Source of the DNA: a virus
Reading direction: 5' to 3' (one strand)
Virus record (IMG/VR): IMGVR_UViG_3300035085_000013
Span: 1 to 47,092 of that record
Length of the DNA stretch: 47,092 bases
In this document: positions 21,627 through 29,664 of the stretch, piece by piece
How positions within the stretch are numbered: position 1 is the first letter of the stretch
Layout of the letters: each line of letters begins with the position of its first letter
Notes under the pieces: generated by a model
Seen by the model: the letters and a program-made list of their open reading frames with translations, nothing else
The model's database searches: none
Told to the model about the DNA's origin: nothing
Position numbers and translations under genes: made by a program

Positions 21627-22694
21627 ATGACAGCCGCAGTTAACAAAGATACCATGACCTTGACGCGCGAGGCCATGCTCGCGTTCACCCGCTACTGGGA
21701 GGCAAATGCAACCAACGCAGAATTGATGGAGGTCGAAAGTGGCGGAAAGCCTGAATTCAGAAACGCTCAGACAGCTACAGAGATGGTGTTTAATTACATC
21801 GAGGAGAGAAGACACACGCTTTGCCGTTCGGACTTTGAGTTACTCGATATTGAAAGACCATTTGCAGTTCCCCTGGATCCAGAAAACCCCAGCCTCATCT
21901 ATATTGGAAGATGGGATAAGATATTCAGATATCAAGGTCGAATCTATATTGGTGAGCACAAGACCACTTCTCTTTACAAGAGGGAAGGGCCATTTCAGAA
22001 TTCGTTCGTAGATTCTTTCAGCCCGAATAGCCAGATTGATGGCTATCTTTATGCGGGAATGATGGAGTATGGAAAGTCCCTCAAGGCCGTATGGATTGAT
22101 GCGGCTCTGGTTCACCGCGACGTCCACGACGGCTTTCGCTTCATTCCGGTCGAACGGCAATTTGCCCAAATCGAGACATGGCTATGGGAGACTACTTATT
22201 GGATTAACCAGATCGAGGCAAATAAATCAGTCTATGCAACCCTGGCTAATATCCCTGCTTCAGAAAGAGGAAAGCTCGAGTACCTGCCAGCTTTCGCAAA
22301 AAATACCGTATCCTGCACTCAGTATGGCGGGTGCCCTTATCTTGATTTGTGTAAGATGTGGGCAAACCCAGACCGTCATCCGACGCCTTTGGGTTTCGTC
22401 GAGGAGAAATGGGCGCCCGTTGATGAATTGAAGATAGCCAAAAGCAAGCCGGCTATGATTGGGCATAACAAGGGACCGGCGCTTGATCTGAGGGAGGAAA
22501 ATGATAGGCTTTATGACAACACTCGCACGTCGGAGTTTAGGACCTGCCCGAGGAAGTTCTATTATCGCCATATCAGAGATTGGCGCCCTGGAGAGGATCG
22601 CCGCCCACTACTGTTTGGTGGCGCCTGGCACGCTGCGATGGATGTTGTTTGGGAAATCCTCTGCGATCGGAAGAATAGGAGTATTTCCAAATGA
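21627..22694 (+). CDS. PD-(D/E)XK nuclease with permuted domain order
   Basis: 355 residues, RecB/AddB-type exonuclease fold. The active site is GRWDKIF (D97) and GEHKTT (E110-x-K112), then SQIDGYLY (Q136) and the Fe-S-type cysteines C230, C236 and C242. In this family a CPRKFYY cysteine and a GxxxH motif normally come first. Here CPRKFYYRH (C307) and LLFGGAWHAAMD come last, after a mid-protein MIGHNKGPALD that looks like an original N-terminus. The whole therefore reads as a circular permutation. Cassette GGAGAAAGATC precedes ATG. The end is ATGA-coupled to the dCMP deaminase. Confidence 0.85.
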   Translation: MTAAVNKDTMTLTREAMLAFTRYWEANATNAELMEVESGGKPEFRNAQTATEMVFNYIEERRHTLCRSDFELLDIERPFAVPLDPENPSLIYIGRWDKIFRYQGRIYIGEHKTTSLYKREGPFQNSFVDSFSPNSQIDGYLYAGMMEYGKSLKAVWIDAALVHRDVHDGFRFIPVERQFAQIETWLWETTYWINQIEANKSVYATLANIPASERGKLEYLPAFAKNTVSCTQYGGCPYLDLCKMWANPDRHPTPLGFVEEKWAPVDELKIAKSKPAMIGHNKGPALDLREENDRLYDNTRTSEFRTCPRKFYYRHIRDWRPGEDRRPLLFGGAWHAAMDVVWEILCDRKNRSISK

Positions 22695-23140
22695 CAGAGG
22701 AGCAAGCTCGCAACCGCGAATATAAATGGCATAACCGCTTCATCAACTTGGCCGAACACATAGCCAGTTGGTCTAAAGATCCATCCACAAAAACAGGGGC
22801 GGTGATTGTTGACTCTGATAATAGGGTCGTCTCGATGGGATACAATGGCTTTTCAAAGGGCGTCAGAGATACGCTAGAGCGCCTTACTGATCGAGAGATT
22901 AAGTATAAGATTATTGTTCACTGTGAACGCAACGCCATAATGTTTGCGCGTCAGTCACTTGTGGGATGCAGGCTATATACATGGCCCTTCATGTCCTGCG
23001 CCGCTTGTGCAGCAATGGTCATCCAGACAGGCATCACTCAGGTGATTGCGCCTAAAAGTGACAATCCACGCTGGATTGATGATTTCATTCTGGCACAGGA
23101 AATCTTCACGGAGGCGGGTATCGAAGTCCTTCTTCTTTGA
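22691..23140 (+). CDS. dCMP deaminase family protein
   Basis: 149 residues. KDPSTKTGAVIV (29-40), zinc ligands H77 and C103/C106 (VHCERNAI; MSCAACA) and catalytic E79. It converts dCMP to dUMP in nucleotide synthesis. The usual PCxxC is SCAAC, which keeps both cysteines. No thymidylate synthase or dUTPase is visible, so host enzymes would use the dUMP. The nearby polymerase carries a uracil-glycosylase-like domain, an interesting pairing. Confidence 0.9.
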   Translation: MTEEQARNREYKWHNRFINLAEHIASWSKDPSTKTGAVIVDSDNRVVSMGYNGFSKGVRDTLERLTDREIKYKIIVHCERNAIMFARQSLVGCRLYTWPFMSCAACAAMVIQTGITQVIAPKSDNPRWIDDFILAQEIFTEAGIEVLLL

Positions 23141-23158
23141 TCTATTTGGAGCAAACAG

Positions 23159-24016
23159 ATGCCTAACACCAAAGACCTGAACGAAGACACTCAGCTTCGG
23201 TTCCTCCTTTGTGGGTATCCAGGCAGCGGGAAGACAACACAGGCGCTGACCCTCCCAGGGAGGAAGTTCGCCTACGTGTTTGATCCTAACGCTCTTCAAT
23301 CGCTGCGCGGAGCTGATATTGACTATGAGATCTTTTTGCCCGACATTGCAGATATTGATATGTCGGCAAAGACGTTGAAGGCCAATATCGGGGATAAGCC
23401 AACAAGAAAAAAAGAACCCCTGACTTATGTAAACTGGGAGAAGGATTTCGACGATCGGTATGAGAGTGGTTTCTTTGATGATTACGACTGGATCATATTT
23501 GACAGTTTTACGAATTTTCTCGATATTATCATGGATCGCATTCTATATCTTAACGGTCGCTTGGGCAAGCAGCCTGAGCAGGCGGACTGGGCAGCGCAGG
23601 TCAACACCTGTTCTAATGTATGGCGCGCACTTGCTGCTTTGGATATCGGTATACTTGCAACTGCTCATCTTGATCTTAAGCAGAATGATGTGAGCAAGAG
23701 GATTTTCCATCACATCTACATAACAGGCAAGCTCCGTATTCGCATCCCTCAATTGTTCAACAATGTCTGGGTCTGCCACGGCGACTCTGATGATAAGGGA
23801 AGATTTTGGCAATTTCAAACGGCACCTGATAAAGAGTATCCGGTGGTCAGGAGCCAGTGGAACACAAAGGTTTTTGAAGGCGCAACTATTGAGGACTTCA
23901 ACAGGCCCGAGGACTTCGGTCTAGGTGCTCTGATGAAGCGGTTCGGCTACTCCGGATTGTCGAGCCGTAGAACGGTGGGCGATCTTCGCCCTGTTGCAAC
24001 AGCTAAGAGGAAATGA
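23159..24016 (+). CDS. RecA-like phage ATPase (Sak4/AAA_24 type)
   Basis: 285 residues. Walker A GYPGSGKTT (19-27) and Walker B DWIIFDS (110-116), later ALAALDIGILATAHLD. This fits the AAA_24/Sak4 family, single-strand annealing or recombination ATPases that work with a phage ssDNA-binding protein. Here the DUF669-like gene follows within 5 nt. The C-terminal tail is basic. Confidence 0.85.
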   Translation: MPNTKDLNEDTQLRFLLCGYPGSGKTTQALTLPGRKFAYVFDPNALQSLRGADIDYEIFLPDIADIDMSAKTLKANIGDKPTRKKEPLTYVNWEKDFDDRYESGFFDDYDWIIFDSFTNFLDIIMDRILYLNGRLGKQPEQADWAAQVNTCSNVWRALAALDIGILATAHLDLKQNDVSKRIFHHIYITGKLRIRIPQLFNNVWVCHGDSDDKGRFWQFQTAPDKEYPVVRSQWNTKVFEGATIEDFNRPEDFGLGALMKRFGYSGLSSRRTVGDLRPVATAKRK

Positions 24017-24020
24017 ACAG

Positions 24021-24506
24021 ATGCCTTTCATCGAACAGGCAGTCGCAGACGCGACAGAAGACGAACTCGTACCCGAGGGCGAGTACGATCTACGGATCGT
24101 GCATCACGAGACCAAGGAGAACAAGGCCGGGACGGGGGAGCTGATCCAGGTCCAAATCGAGATCACCAATCCCCCCGATGGGATCAAGTCGCCGGCGCCA
24201 ATCTTCCACTATCTGAGCCTTGCCGGCCCGAACGACGAGCCGAAGAGCAAGAGCTTCAAGCTCAGGATGCAACGGCGCTTCCTCGAGTGCTTCAGCATCC
24301 CGTTCGAGGGCAACGGGTTCAATGACGACGACTTCGACGGCGCCACCGGGCGGTGTCTGGTGACACAGCAGGAGATCATTCGCAACGAGCAGCCGACGGG
24401 CGAGTACAATCATGCCCTCAGGCTGCCGAAGTTCCGCAACGAGCCCAACGACGGCGCTGGGGACGAGCCGGTTCAGCAGACGCGTACCGGACGTCGCCGG
24501 CGCTGA
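24021..24506 (+). CDS. DUF669-like single-stranded DNA-binding protein
   Basis: 161 residues from ATG 24021. LVPEGEYDLRIVHHETKENKAGTGELIQVQIEI is the typical DUF669 opening, then FHYLSL, FKLRMQRRFLECF and GRCLVTQQEI. The tail is Arg-rich (RTGRRRR). Such proteins coat ssDNA during phage recombination and pair with Sak4-type ATPases, which is the gene upstream. Its strong G/C third-position bias suggests high expression, as expected for a stoichiometric DNA binder. Confidence 0.82.
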   Translation: MPFIEQAVADATEDELVPEGEYDLRIVHHETKENKAGTGELIQVQIEITNPPDGIKSPAPIFHYLSLAGPNDEPKSKSFKLRMQRRFLECFSIPFEGNGFNDDDFDGATGRCLVTQQEIIRNEQPTGEYNHALRLPKFRNEPNDGAGDEPVQQTRTGRRRR

Positions 24507-24567
24507 CCTTCTGACCAACCCGACCTGGGCATGTCGTTAAAAGGCCCATTTTCTCATATAGATAGCT

Positions 24568-24582
24568 GTTCAAAATTTGAAC
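24568..24582. promoter_or_regulatory. GTTCAA-N3-TTGAAC palindrome, copy 5
   Basis: GTTCAAAATTTGAAC, identical to copies 2 and 6, in the 98-base gap before the gene at 24605. A TATAGAT -10-like stretch lies just upstream (about 24557-24563), so the site could block or overlap a promoter for the replication operon. Confidence 0.7.
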
Positions 24583-24604
24583 ATTTCTAACAAGGAGCCG
24601 AAGG

Positions 24605-24823
24605 GTGGCGAAAGTGGAAGATCTCCGGAAAAGCATTCTGGACATGACCCCCGATGAGCTTCGGGAGAAGATTAGGTTTATCCGAGAAGATCGAAGAATA
24701 TCAAAGGTGGCCGATAAGGCCCCTGCGAAGAAGCGAGAGGCGCGCGCGAAAGACGTCTCTGCAATGATAAAGAACATGACACGCGAACAGAAGCTGGCTC
24801 TCCTAAAGGAGTTGAAGGGATGA
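24605..24823 (+). CDS. Hypothetical helical protein, 72 aa, GTG start
   Basis: GTG 24605 follows AAGGAGCCGAAGG. Two charged helices (VEDLRKSILDMTPDELREKIRFIREDR, SAMIKNMTREQKLALLKELKG) joined by an Ala/Lys-rich linker. The repeated MTxxEL/MTREQ pattern suggests two similar helix units. Function unknown. Confidence 0.75.
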   Translation: MAKVEDLRKSILDMTPDELREKIRFIREDRRISKVADKAPAKKREARAKDVSAMIKNMTREQKLALLKELKG

Positions 24824-25077
24824 TCTATGGACGTTACGGCCTGAACAAATTGGCCCAAGAGCTCGAGCAGGACAAGGGGGAATTCCTCGCATTCCTGCAT
24901 AGTGAACAAGAGAAGCCCATCGGCACAAAGGAGGACGACAGTGGCAACTCTGTTCCTGTTTACAGCAAAACAGAGATCGAGCGCCGCAACGACGGCACCA
25001 CTGTGGCCGGGCTCTATCAAGAAATAATCAGCGGCATTCGGCGCCTTCAGGCTATCGCAGCAAATAGGGGGATTTGA
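24820..25077 (+). CDS. Hypothetical protein, 85 aa
   Basis: ATGA-coupled to the previous gene. Helical start (LNKLAQELEQDKGEFLAFLHSEQ) and end. No domain recognised. Located in the replication operon ahead of the methyltransferase. Confidence 0.7.
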   Translation: MIYGRYGLNKLAQELEQDKGEFLAFLHSEQEKPIGTKEDDSGNSVPVYSKTEIERRNDGTTVAGLYQEIISGIRRLQAIAANRGI

Positions 25078-25080
25078 ACA

Positions 25081-26382
25081 ATGAAGGTGGTTGAATACCC
25101 CATCGAGAAGATCACCATAGAGGGTCGCTTTCGGGAGGAAATGGGGAATATCGATGAACTCGTTCAAAGCTTCCAAGAAAAGGGTATTCTTCAGCCCATC
25201 ACAATCTCCAAACGTGGCCGGTTGCTCGCGGGTGGTCGGAGAGTTGCAGCGGCTCAGAAGGCCGGCCTTGCCACCATACCTGCGGTCATACGTCAAGGGG
25301 ATGAAATTGATGAGCTGGAGATTGAACTATTCGAGAATATCCACCGCAAGGATTTTACGTGGCCCGAGCGCGCCGCGCTTGAGAAAAAGATCTTCGACCT
25401 GAAAACAAAACAAGATCCTGGTTGGACCCAACGGGAACAAGCCCAACTCCTGGATGTTTCTGTTGGCGCTGTCAACAGACGCATTCAGCTGGCGGAGTAT
25501 CTCTCCGTGATCCCCGAACTAGCGGATTGCAGGACAGAGGATGACGCCTGGAAAACTGTGAAAAAGATCGAGGAGTCGTATGTCGTCGAAGCTCTGACCA
25601 AGCAGGCAGAGGCGAGGAATAGAGGAGAGGAAGAGCCAAAGGTAGCCAAATGGGCGGAAAACCACTATAAGGTAGGTGATGCCCTTGAGGGACTGTCTAA
25701 GCTCAATAAAGGCGTCTTTCATTTCGCAGAAGTTGATCCCCCATATGGGATTGATCTTCGCGGAAGGAAGAGCCGAGCCAAAACTGTGGGGGTGACAGAT
25801 CAGTATAACGAAGTCGAGGGGGCGGATTATGGCGAATTCTTGCGCGCCGCCGCGCAGCCGACATATGATGCTCTCTACGACAACGCATTCTGCGTTTGGT
25901 GGTTTGGCCAGGAGTGGTATGCCACAGTATTGGCTGTGTTGATCGATGTAGGCTTTAAAGTCAATCCGATCCCGGCCATCTGGTATAAGGGCAATGCAGG
26001 TCAGACGGCCAGCCCAGATACCATGCTCGGCTCCTCCTACGAAACCTTCTTCGTCGCGCGTAAAGGCCAACCGAAGTTAGCTAGGGCCGGGCGATCGAAT
26101 GTCTTTCATTACAGCCCCGTTCCTCCAAAACAGAAGATCCATCCCACCGAGAAGCCGATGGATTTGATGGTTGATTTGTTGGATACCTTCTTGTTCCCTG
26201 GCTCTAAGGTTCTGTGTCCCTTCCTTGGGAGTGGGGTGACGCTCCGCGCAGCCTATCGTAGTAATCACCTGGGCCTGGGTTGGGATAAGTCGCTCGAATA
26301 CAAGAAGCGCTTCCTGACAGCTGTGAAGCAGGATGAGCTCTTGGGCGTCAAACCCAAGGTAGAGAAGGCGGTGGGAGAATGA
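25081..26382 (+). CDS. ParB-domain / DNA methyltransferase fusion
   Basis: 433 residues. N-terminal ParB/Srx-like domain (residues about 1-95, GRLLAGGRRVAAAQKAG), a Spo0J-type helix-turn-helix (WTQREQAQLLDVSVGAVNRRI), then an amino-methyltransferase: DPPYG (219-223, catalytic), HPTEKP (354-359) and the SAM-binding PFLGSGVTLRA (380-390). The order (catalytic motif before SAM motif) is that of beta-type N6-adenine/N4-cytosine enzymes. It would modify phage DNA, perhaps against host restriction. Such fusions are known in phages. No restriction partner is present. Confidence 0.9.
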   Translation: MKVVEYPIEKITIEGRFREEMGNIDELVQSFQEKGILQPITISKRGRLLAGGRRVAAAQKAGLATIPAVIRQGDEIDELEIELFENIHRKDFTWPERAALEKKIFDLKTKQDPGWTQREQAQLLDVSVGAVNRRIQLAEYLSVIPELADCRTEDDAWKTVKKIEESYVVEALTKQAEARNRGEEEPKVAKWAENHYKVGDALEGLSKLNKGVFHFAEVDPPYGIDLRGRKSRAKTVGVTDQYNEVEGADYGEFLRAAAQPTYDALYDNAFCVWWFGQEWYATVLAVLIDVGFKVNPIPAIWYKGNAGQTASPDTMLGSSYETFFVARKGQPKLARAGRSNVFHYSPVPPKQKIHPTEKPMDLMVDLLDTFLFPGSKVLCPFLGSGVTLRAAYRSNHLGLGWDKSLEYKKRFLTAVKQDELLGVKPKVEKAVGE

Positions 26383-26585
26383 AAGTCTATAGGCACTTCA
26401 AAAATGGAAAGCTCTATACCATTGAAGGGAGGTGCATTCGCGAAAGCGATATGGAGCCTATGGTTCTATATTGCGATAGTACAAGGCATCCGATATGGGT
26501 TAGGCCGGAAAGAGAATTCTTTTCAGATGTCGAAGTAGCTGGAATACAGATGCCTCGTTTCCAAGAGGTAAATAAGAATGGCTAA
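26379..26585 (+). CDS. DUF1653 protein
   Basis: 68 residues: YRHFKNGKLYTIEGRCIRES, MEPMVLYCDSTRHPIWVRP, FFSDVEV...MPRF. It matches DUF1653, a small beta-barrel-like family of unknown function found in bacteria and phages. ATGA-coupled to the methyltransferase and overlapping the polymerase start by 8 nt. Confidence 0.85.
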   Translation: MKVYRHFKNGKLYTIEGRCIRESDMEPMVLYCDSTRHPIWVRPEREFFSDVEVAGIQMPRFQEVNKNG

Positions 26586-28209
26586 CAGCCCTTGGGAAGA
26601 AGGCACCCCCAACAGGAAAATCTGCATCCTAGCAGAAGCGCCCGCACGCAACGAAATCCGTATGAACCAGCCGCTGGTTGGCCTCAGCGGGATGTTGTTC
26701 AATGACTGCTTGCACGCCGCTAACATTGTGCGCGCGGAATGCTATATATTGAACGTCTTCCCTTATGAGGTCTTCAAAGACAAAACAGACAGCAAGATAT
26801 TTAATAGAGAAGGTGATATGCTATGGAGCAGCAGAACAGGATTTACCGCGTTTGGATTAGAAGAGGCAAAGCCAACACTGAAGAGGTTAGAAAAGAGCCA
26901 GGCCAACGTAATTGTCCCGCTTGGCGGCGTCGCGCTGTCTTTGTTATTTGGAGATTCCCGAATAATGAAGTGGCGTGGTTCCATACTGGAGAGCAAGCGC
27001 CTTCCGGGGAGGAAGTTAGTTCCTACGTTGCACCCAGCTTTTTCTTTACGCGGAAACTACACAGCAAGATATACCATACAAGCGGACCTCAAGAGGGTAA
27101 GGGAAGAAAGCAGCACAAGGCAAATCCTATTGCCAAAGCGAGAACTGATAATTGATCCACAGTTTAATGAAGTAATCGCCTTTTTGAATGATATGACGCG
27201 CGCGAGGCGCGTAGCCACTGATATTGAAATCCTCAATCATCAAATAAGCTGCCTTTCATTTGCACCTCGAGCTGATCTCTCGATGTGCATTCCGATGCTT
27301 GACGAAGGCAACAGACATCGCTGGACAGAAGAGCAGGAGGCACAGATCTGGCTTTTGATTGCAAAGGTGATGGGCGATGAGAAGATCGAAAAGATTAACC
27401 AGAATATCTTATTCGATGTGGCTTTTGAGTTTGAGCAGAATAGCGTTTTTACGCGTGGCACCACACACTGTACTATGTGTCTTCAGCATATTCTTTATCC
27501 AGATTTTCCCAAGGGGCTCGACTACATTTGCTCAATCAGAACTCGAGAGCCTTATTATAAGGACGACGGAAAGATATGGCAGAAGCCTTGGATTGACCTT
27601 GACAGATTTTGGACCTATAACGCGAAAGATAGTGCGGTGGCCCTCGAGGCGTTTGACGACGCATACACTGAAATCGAAGGTTATGAGTGGACATACGAGA
27701 GGACTCTGGCACTTTTCAGACCCCTGATGTTTATGATGATTAAGGGGATTAAAGTCGATCGGGTTCGATTAAAAAAGACTAATGAAGAGATAAAGAAGAA
27801 GATCGCCGAAACTGAGAAAACCCTGCGCGAGACTGCGGAATGGGACTTCAATCCAGGCAGCCCTAAACAGTGCCAGGAGTACTTCTATGTTACAAAAGGT
27901 ATTAAGCCGTATGTCTCTTCCAAAACGGGGTCTATCACCTGTGACGACAAGGCTATGGCTCGTATCTACAAAAGATATCAGCTACCTGAGGCTAAACTTG
28001 TCCAGGAGATCAGATCGTTACGGAAATTACATTCCTCCTATCTCGAAGTCGGGATCGACTCCGACGATCGGATCAGGTGCTCTTATAATCCCCGTGGGAC
28101 CTCGACGGGCAGGCTTTCCAGTTCGGAAACTGTTCGTGGCACGGGGATGAACCTCCAAAGTCTCCACGCAGAATTCAAAGACTTCTTGGTGGCGGATGAC
28201 GATGACTAG
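26578..28209 (+). CDS. DNA polymerase I-type, N-terminal part: UDG-like + 3'-5' exonuclease + thumb
   Basis: 543 residues. (1) Uracil-DNA-glycosylase-like domain, 1-180: ILAEAPARNE, LNVFPY, LVPTLHPAFSLR. (2) DEDDy exonuclease, about 205-365: TDIEI (D215/E217), NQNILFD (N276/D280), YNAKD (Y347/D351). (3) Family-A thumb and start of palm: FNPGSPKQ (424-431), LRKLHSSYL and TSTGRLSS (508-515). It stops at LVADDDD, just before motif A. All nucleotidyl-transfer residues are in the separate gene at 28762. The UDG part keeps the usual motifs but lacks the family-4 Fe-S cysteine pattern. Confidence 0.93.
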   Translation: MANSPWEEGTPNRKICILAEAPARNEIRMNQPLVGLSGMLFNDCLHAANIVRAECYILNVFPYEVFKDKTDSKIFNREGDMLWSSRTGFTAFGLEEAKPTLKRLEKSQANVIVPLGGVALSLLFGDSRIMKWRGSILESKRLPGRKLVPTLHPAFSLRGNYTARYTIQADLKRVREESSTRQILLPKRELIIDPQFNEVIAFLNDMTRARRVATDIEILNHQISCLSFAPRADLSMCIPMLDEGNRHRWTEEQEAQIWLLIAKVMGDEKIEKINQNILFDVAFEFEQNSVFTRGTTHCTMCLQHILYPDFPKGLDYICSIRTREPYYKDDGKIWQKPWIDLDRFWTYNAKDSAVALEAFDDAYTEIEGYEWTYERTLALFRPLMFMMIKGIKVDRVRLKKTNEEIKKKIAETEKTLRETAEWDFNPGSPKQCQEYFYVTKGIKPYVSSKTGSITCDDKAMARIYKRYQLPEAKLVQEIRSLRKLHSSYLEVGIDSDDRIRCSYNPRGTSTGRLSSSETVRGTGMNLQSLHAEFKDFLVADDDD

Positions 28210-28582
28210 TTGGACCCGGAAGCGTTTTGAATGGGTTCCTAATTCAGTCCCAACTAGGTGCACTCCATTAGTGCGATTGATTTATGCTTTGATGATGAAA
28301 CGCTTTGTGACATATGGAGAGCTTTGCGAAGAGTCAGGTGTGGGAATGGAAACAGTTGCTAGGCGCTGGCGCACACGCGGCGCTGCATCTGTCCCAAATC
28401 TCGAGGCCGTGTTGAACACGCTGGGATATAAGCTCGCAGCGGTTCCTATGAAAGAGCCTCTTGATGAACTAGGAAGGGTCAAACGCATCTGCCATGAGCC
28501 GCTTCCTCTGAAGGGGAAAGGAAGAGGAAACTGGCGATCATCGAAGAAGTATCAGCAACTCCAGGAGACGACAAATGGCTAA
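28196..28582 (+). CDS. HTH protein encoded inside the split polymerase, 128 aa
   Basis: ATG at 28196 (or 28202) lies within the last codons of the polymerase N-part. Residues about 28-75 (RLIYALMMKRFVTYGELCEESGVGMETVARRWRTRGAASVPNLEAVLNTLGY) look like an XRE-type helix-turn-helix; the tail is basic. It may regulate the replication operon. Its 3' end overlaps the next gene by 8 nt, so this is a chain of coupled genes and not a passively inserted block. Confidence 0.75.
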   Translation: MTMTSWTRKRFEWVPNSVPTRCTPLVRLIYALMMKRFVTYGELCEESGVGMETVARRWRTRGAASVPNLEAVLNTLGYKLAAVPMKEPLDELGRVKRICHEPLPLKGKGRGNWRSSKKYQQLQETTNG

Positions 28583-28769
28583 GGATATCGTGCGCGTGCT
28601 GCGTGTATTGGAGTATGTTGGTCCACGGAGATGGGTGGCAGAAACTCTGGCTAGAAATAGTGTAAAGGGGACAAAGATCATCTCAGAAGATTGCTTTATC
28701 TCTGAAGCCGTCATCGGAGATTATCCGGAAATCCTGAAGGTCAAGGAAGAGGAGCCAAAGAGTGACTGA
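28575..28769 (+). CDS. Small protein between polymerase halves, 64 aa
   Basis: Starts MAKDIVRVLRVLEYVGPRRWVAETLARN then GDYPEIL. This resembles a small phage protein with the VRVLRV-EYxGPREWVE...L...V-G pattern, often near polymerase genes; role unknown. AGGAG precedes ATG. It overlaps the GTG of the polymerase C-part by 8 nt. Confidence 0.75.
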   Translation: MAKDIVRVLRVLEYVGPRRWVAETLARNSVKGTKIISEDCFISEAVIGDYPEILKVKEEEPKSD

Positions 28770-29664
28770 GAAGGTCCTCCTAGAGCTCGACAAGGCCGGC
28801 GCGGAGTGGTTCATCGTCGGTTATATGGCAGGCGATGAAAGGATGATAGATGTTCACAGAACTGGAAAGAGCCCACATGTTGAAACTGGCAAATTACTTA
28901 CAGGCGCTAGCGAAGAGCTTATCCTCAGAGAACACAAACTCTTGGGAGCTATTACAGACCCTGTTATTATTGAGGAGGTGCGAAGAGAGCATCTGCCGGA
29001 ATTCTACAGTGATAATCTCCTCTTCAGACCTCGCATCTTTACAATCAGGCAATGCGCCAAAAAGTCCAACCACGGGCTAAACTACATTATGGGCGCCCGG
29101 CGCTTTTCCGAAGAGACCGAGATGGAGGAAAGAGACTGTAAAAAGATCATTGAACTATACACCAGAAAGGCGTATCCTAATATACCTTTGTGGTGGGAAT
29201 CTGTTAAACGCGAGTTGAAGAATAACAACCGAACGCTGGTTAATTGCTTCGGAAGAAAAAGACGTTTCATGGAGGCCTGGGGGGACGAACTCTTCAAACA
29301 GGCCGTAGCATTTCTTCCACAATCCACTAACGTGGATGCAGTCAATGAGGGAATGATTGCAACTTATAATGATGAATGGCTTATGTCATTTATGGATCTT
29401 CTCGCGCAGACGCACGACTCTATTACTCTCCAAGCGGATATTCGGGACTGGAAAAAGGTGGCGCGTGGTTGCGTTAAAATCGCTGAATACCTCTCGCCAG
29501 AAATGGAATATGGAGGCCGCAAATTCAAACTTGGCACCGAACTCAAGATGGGGTTGTCATGGGGATCTATGGAAGAAGTCAAAATCTCAAATGACATTGA
29601 TAAGTTTGCAAAAGACCTTCGATCCACCTACGAAGGCTTGAGAAATGGCAAAAAGGCGGCTTAA
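28762..29664 (+). CDS. DNA polymerase I-type, C-terminal catalytic part
   Basis: 300 residues from GTG 28762 behind GAGGAGCCAAAGA. It holds motif A (LLELDKAGAEW, D10), the O-helix motif B (R96-x3-K100...HGLNYIMG, with His at the usual Phe762 position and Tyr108), NCFGRKRRF, QSTNVDAVNEGMI and motif C (QTHDSI, D219). It has no exonuclease or thumb of its own, so it must act with the 26578-28209 product. It is in the same frame as that gene, but stop codons lie between them. It overlaps the ATPase gene by 20 nt. Confidence 0.93.
   Translation: MTEKVLLELDKAGAEWFIVGYMAGDERMIDVHRTGKSPHVETGKLLTGASEELILREHKLLGAITDPVIIEEVRREHLPEFYSDNLLFRPRIFTIRQCAKKSNHGLNYIMGARRFSEETEMEERDCKKIIELYTRKAYPNIPLWWESVKRELKNNNRTLVNCFGRKRRFMEAWGDELFKQAVAFLPQSTNVDAVNEGMIATYNDEWLMSFMDLLAQTHDSITLQADIRDWKKVARGCVKIAEYLSPEMEYGGRKFKLGTELKMGLSWGSMEEVKISNDIDKFAKDLRSTYEGLRNGKKAA

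Noticed and set aside
28204-28767. Group I intron or intein splitting the polymerase gene
   Set aside because: The interval is filled with two coupled protein genes whose starts and stops overlap the polymerase pieces, and the second piece has its own ribosome site. No splice core or intein motifs (such as terminal HN-C) are visible. RT-PCR would settle it.
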